This document shows positions 45,019-46,607 of a stretch of DNA of 46,607 nt, piece after piece; the first letter of the stretch is position 1; the number at the start of each line of letters is the position of its first letter. The notes below the pieces were generated by a model, which saw only the letters and a program-made list of their open reading frames with translations, ran no database searches and was not told the DNA's origin. The DNA is from a bacterium (GTDB lineage Bacteria; Acidobacteriota; Polarisedimenticolia; Polarisedimenticolales; Polarisedimenticolaceae): positions 1 to 46,607 of the forward strand of contig JAAELQ010000072.1 in NCBI GenBank assembly GCA_024226515.1. The letters run 5' to 3'. The translations under genes and the position numbers were made by a program.

Positions 45019-45465
45019 TTAGAACCCTCGAAGCCGCGCGTACAGACTACGGCCACTCGTTGAGAACGACGGACTCGTCACGTGGGCGCGCTTGTGCTTG
45101 AAGACCTTGACGGAGCTGATCGTGTCGCCCCAGTTCTGCCCGTTCGGACGATCTCGCTTGAGGTCGGAGATATCCCCGGGACCGGTCAGAGTCAGGGTAC
45201 GCCCTTCGTAGCCGGTATGCTCGTACAGGATCACCGTCCATCCTCGAGGAACCGTAACGGAAGATGCTTCGTCGTTGAAGTCCAGACTCTTGAACCCCGG
45301 AATGCTCCTCCACAGCTGGAGGCAAGAGCCCCGAAACGTGTCGTGAACCCATAGAATGGGTACTTCTGCGACGTCGTCCATCGAACAGATCTCGGCACGC
45401 GGGGCAATCCCCGTCGAGACGAGGCAGGCGAGAGCGGCAACCAGGGCCATGCATCTCTTGCTCAT
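45019..45465 (-). CDS. Secreted beta/gamma-crystallin-like protein
   Basis: 148 residues. A signal peptide (about 1-24) is followed by a domain with two Greek-key-like halves. Calcium-site motifs of the family, [N/D]-[N/D]-x-x-[S/T]-S, appear as NDEASS (about 64-69) and, in weaker form, GDTISS (about 112-117). The WTVILYEHTGYEGRTLTL strand carries the Y-x-x-x-x-Y/F-x-G pattern of crystallin motifs. Two cysteines (27 and 48) could form a disulfide in the exported protein. Such proteins bind calcium and are often extracellular; a role here is unknown. Its ATG overlaps the stop of the upstream secreted protein gene (ATGA). The C-terminal tail is Ser/Arg-rich. Confidence 0.78.
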   Translation of the reverse strand: MSKRCMALVAALACLVSTGIAPRAEICSMDDVAEVPILWVHDTFRGSCLQLWRSIPGFKSLDFNDEASSVTVPRGWTVILYEHTGYEGRTLTLTGPGDISDLKRDRPNGQNWGDTISSVKVFKHKRAHVTSPSFSTSGRSLYARLRGF

Positions 45466-45938
45466 CGCAGCGCTCCATCGCTATCGACTCGATCGTCATC
45501 GTCCTCGCCGAACCGGACACTGGGTCCGACCCACGGTTCTCCTCCGACCAGGCCGCCTCCGATTCCGAGGTCTCGGTAGAGCCTGAGGTCCCCGCTCTTC
45601 AAGTCTCCGTGCCGTTGAATCCTCGACTTGATCTTGTCGAGGATGGTCCGTTTCTCAACAGGCGGTGTCTTGTGCAAGAACCGGCTGATCTCGCTCTCGC
45701 GAAAGCTGAGGTCCAGCTCGCGGAAGATCTCACGAAACTCCCTGTCGTAGTCCACGCCAAGGTTGAATTTCGCGGAGGTCGACTCGTACGGGCTGGTGAA
45801 ACCGAACTTCTCGTAGTCGACGCCGAGGTTATGTTTCTCGAGGAACTTCTCGACCTCGTTCTCCTCCGCGAATGCCAAGCCAGAAGTCACCAGGCATAGG
45901 ACGAGACTCGCTATTGTGAACTTTCCCTTCTTCGACAT
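45462..45938 (-). CDS. Unknown exported protein with repeated NLGVDY motif
   Basis: 158 residues. Signal peptide about 1-24 (ending LAFA). The mature part contains NLGVDY twice, at about 37-42 and 59-64, each followed by acidic and aromatic residues, then a helical charged middle and a glycine-rich, strongly acidic end (EDDDD). No known family is recognised. A GAGGAG site lies 7 nt before the ATG. It is coupled by a four-base overlap to the crystallin-like gene, so the two products are probably exported together and may interact. Its base composition is less GC-rich than that of the housekeeping genes beside it. Confidence 0.7.
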   Translation of the reverse strand: MSKKGKFTIASLVLCLVTSGLAFAEENEVEKFLEKHNLGVDYEKFGFTSPYESTSAKFNLGVDYDREFREIFRELDLSFRESEISRFLHKTPPVEKRTILDKIKSRIQRHGDLKSGDLRLYRDLGIGGGLVGGEPWVGPSVRFGEDDDDRVDSDGALR

Positions 45939-46295
45939 TTGAATCTCCTCTAGTTTGCGCCGCTCACGCCGCGGCGCGCGTCACCTGTTTCTCGCGCATC
46001 CGCACTACGGCGGAGGCGCGCGCGATCGGACGTCGCTCTCGATCGAGTTCGACTCGACGGTGCAACCCGGGCGAGGACTGGAGTCAAGGTTCATCGCCCG
46101 AGTAAATAGGTCGCAATCCCTCGCAAGACCGTTCCCGCCGACAAGATCGATCCAAGAGTCCTTGGCGCGACGCGGGGAATTCTCTTGGGTCGGTACAAGT
46201 TTTCTTGGGAGCAAGCGTTCGACGTAAGTGCCCGGAAGGAGAGACTCTCGGTACATTCCTCGTGCAGACGAATCGACCGGGGAAGGCGGTGAACA
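45939..46295. promoter_or_regulatory. Divergent intergenic region with repeated TCTTGG-type sites
   Basis: This 357-bp gap separates the secreted-protein operon (minus) from the helix-turn-helix gene (plus) and holds no credible gene. Between 46152 and 46209 the hexamer TCTTGG or a one-base variant occurs four times: inverted at 46152-46157, as CCTTGG at 46160-46165, and as TCTTGGG at 46183-46189 and 46203-46209. The last two are 20 bp apart, about two helical turns. They lie 90-145 bp before the start of the regulator-like gene and could be its operator. No clear -35/-10 pair was found. Confidence 0.35.
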
Positions 46296-46607
46296 ATGGT
46301 CGGCGACGACGAAGGCGGATTCGGAGCTCTGCTAACACGATGGATGAGGGCCCTCAATCGGAGCAACTCACAGGTGGCTGCGGCTGTGGGAGTGTCTGAG
46401 GAAACCGTGAGGCTCTGGCGATGTGACCTCACCATTCCCCGTTTTGACGCGGCCTGCAGGTTGCTCCAGCATCTCGGGATTCCCCTCGAAGCGGCTTCCC
46501 GGCTGTTCGCCCCGCTCCCCGTCATTGAATCGACTCCCGTTGGCTTATCACCGGAGGAACACCTCGATCGTGCACGCGAATGTCACCTGGCCGGAGAACT
46601 CCTGGCG
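46296..46607 (+). CDS. Helix-turn-helix protein, possibly XRE/TPR type (3' partial)
   Basis: The frame is open from the ATG at 46296 to the window end (104 codons), with GGAAGG ahead. Residues about 10-60 form an XRE-like helix-turn-helix: a first helix, SQVAAAVGVSEETVRLWR as the turn and recognition helix, then IPRFDAACRLLQHLGI. From about residue 85 the SPEEHLDRARECHLAGELLA stretch looks like the beginning of a TPR-type helix pair. XRE-TPR proteins often act as peptide-responsive regulators; that is only a possibility here. It is transcribed away from the secreted-protein operon and may control it. Confidence 0.65.
   Translation, partial: MVGDDEGGFGALLTRWMRALNRSNSQVAAAVGVSEETVRLWRCDLTIPRFDAACRLLQHLGIPLEAASRLFAPLPVIESTPVGLSPEEHLDRARECHLAGELLA

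Overview
This is a high-GC (roughly two-thirds G+C by eye), densely packed chromosomal window from a Gram-negative-type bacterium. The envelope features are a class A penicillin-binding protein, a lipoprotein with a lipobox, TatA, a type II secretion/type IV-like pseudopilin, and a two-membrane-segment HAMP protein. The gene mix resembles Acidobacteriota or a neighbouring deep-branching phylum: a SpoIVB-type S55 protease with a beta-propeller lipoprotein, a divergent Hfq-like protein, and the run tig-clpP-clpX-lon-engB-rho-rpmE-prfA-prmC. That placement is an inference; there is no rRNA in the window to confirm it. Three tRNA genes are present (Leu-GAG, Leu-UAG, Lys-CUU).

Layout. 1-5.7 kb: the end of an unknown gene, secG, tRNA-Leu, a GspG-like pseudopilin, a striking 314-bp inverted-repeat element (1423-1736), a PBP1-type peptidoglycan synthase, an HU-like protein with an internal insertion, a conserved unknown protein and a HAMP membrane protein. 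5.7-14.4 kb: a minus-strand run begins at a possible ribbon-helix-helix protein with an operator-like palindrome, then continues through an S55 serine protease, a beta-propeller lipoprotein, queE and queC. Divergent from it is a membrane protein whose HD-GYP and GGDEF domains are both degenerate. 14.2-20.2 kb: a sigma-70 factor behind a 300-nt leader, a hybrid histidine kinase, SelB and TatA. 20.2-22.1 kb: a rhomboid protease and a sigma-54 activator. 22-26.8 kb: an ECF sigma factor with a zinc-type anti-sigma factor, followed by thioredoxin, a CcdA/DsbD-like membrane protein, a TlpA-like protein, Ddl and an HNH protein; this looks like a thiol-redox locus. 26.8-33.5 kb: a class III sirtuin overlapping larC, a tRNA-binding-domain protein, an Hfq-like protein, phosphate acetyltransferase, and two envelope glycosyltransferases. 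33.5-44.8 kb: moeA and the long proteostasis/translation-termination run listed above, transcribed on the minus strand, preceded by two tRNAs. 44.9-46.6 kb: a lower-GC accessory-looking end with a two-gene operon of secreted proteins (one beta/gamma-crystallin-like), an intergenic region with repeated TCTTGG-type sites, and the start of a helix-turn-helix protein cut by the window end.

Many neighbouring genes overlap by one or four bases (ATGA, GTGA, TTGA, and apparently CTGA), so coupled translation is a theme here. The most unusual items are the 314-bp inverted repeat, the S55 protease/propeller locus with its palindromic operator and degenerate c-di-GMP-type neighbour, the long leader before the sigma factor, the secreted crystallin-like operon, and the apparent CTG start of prmC.
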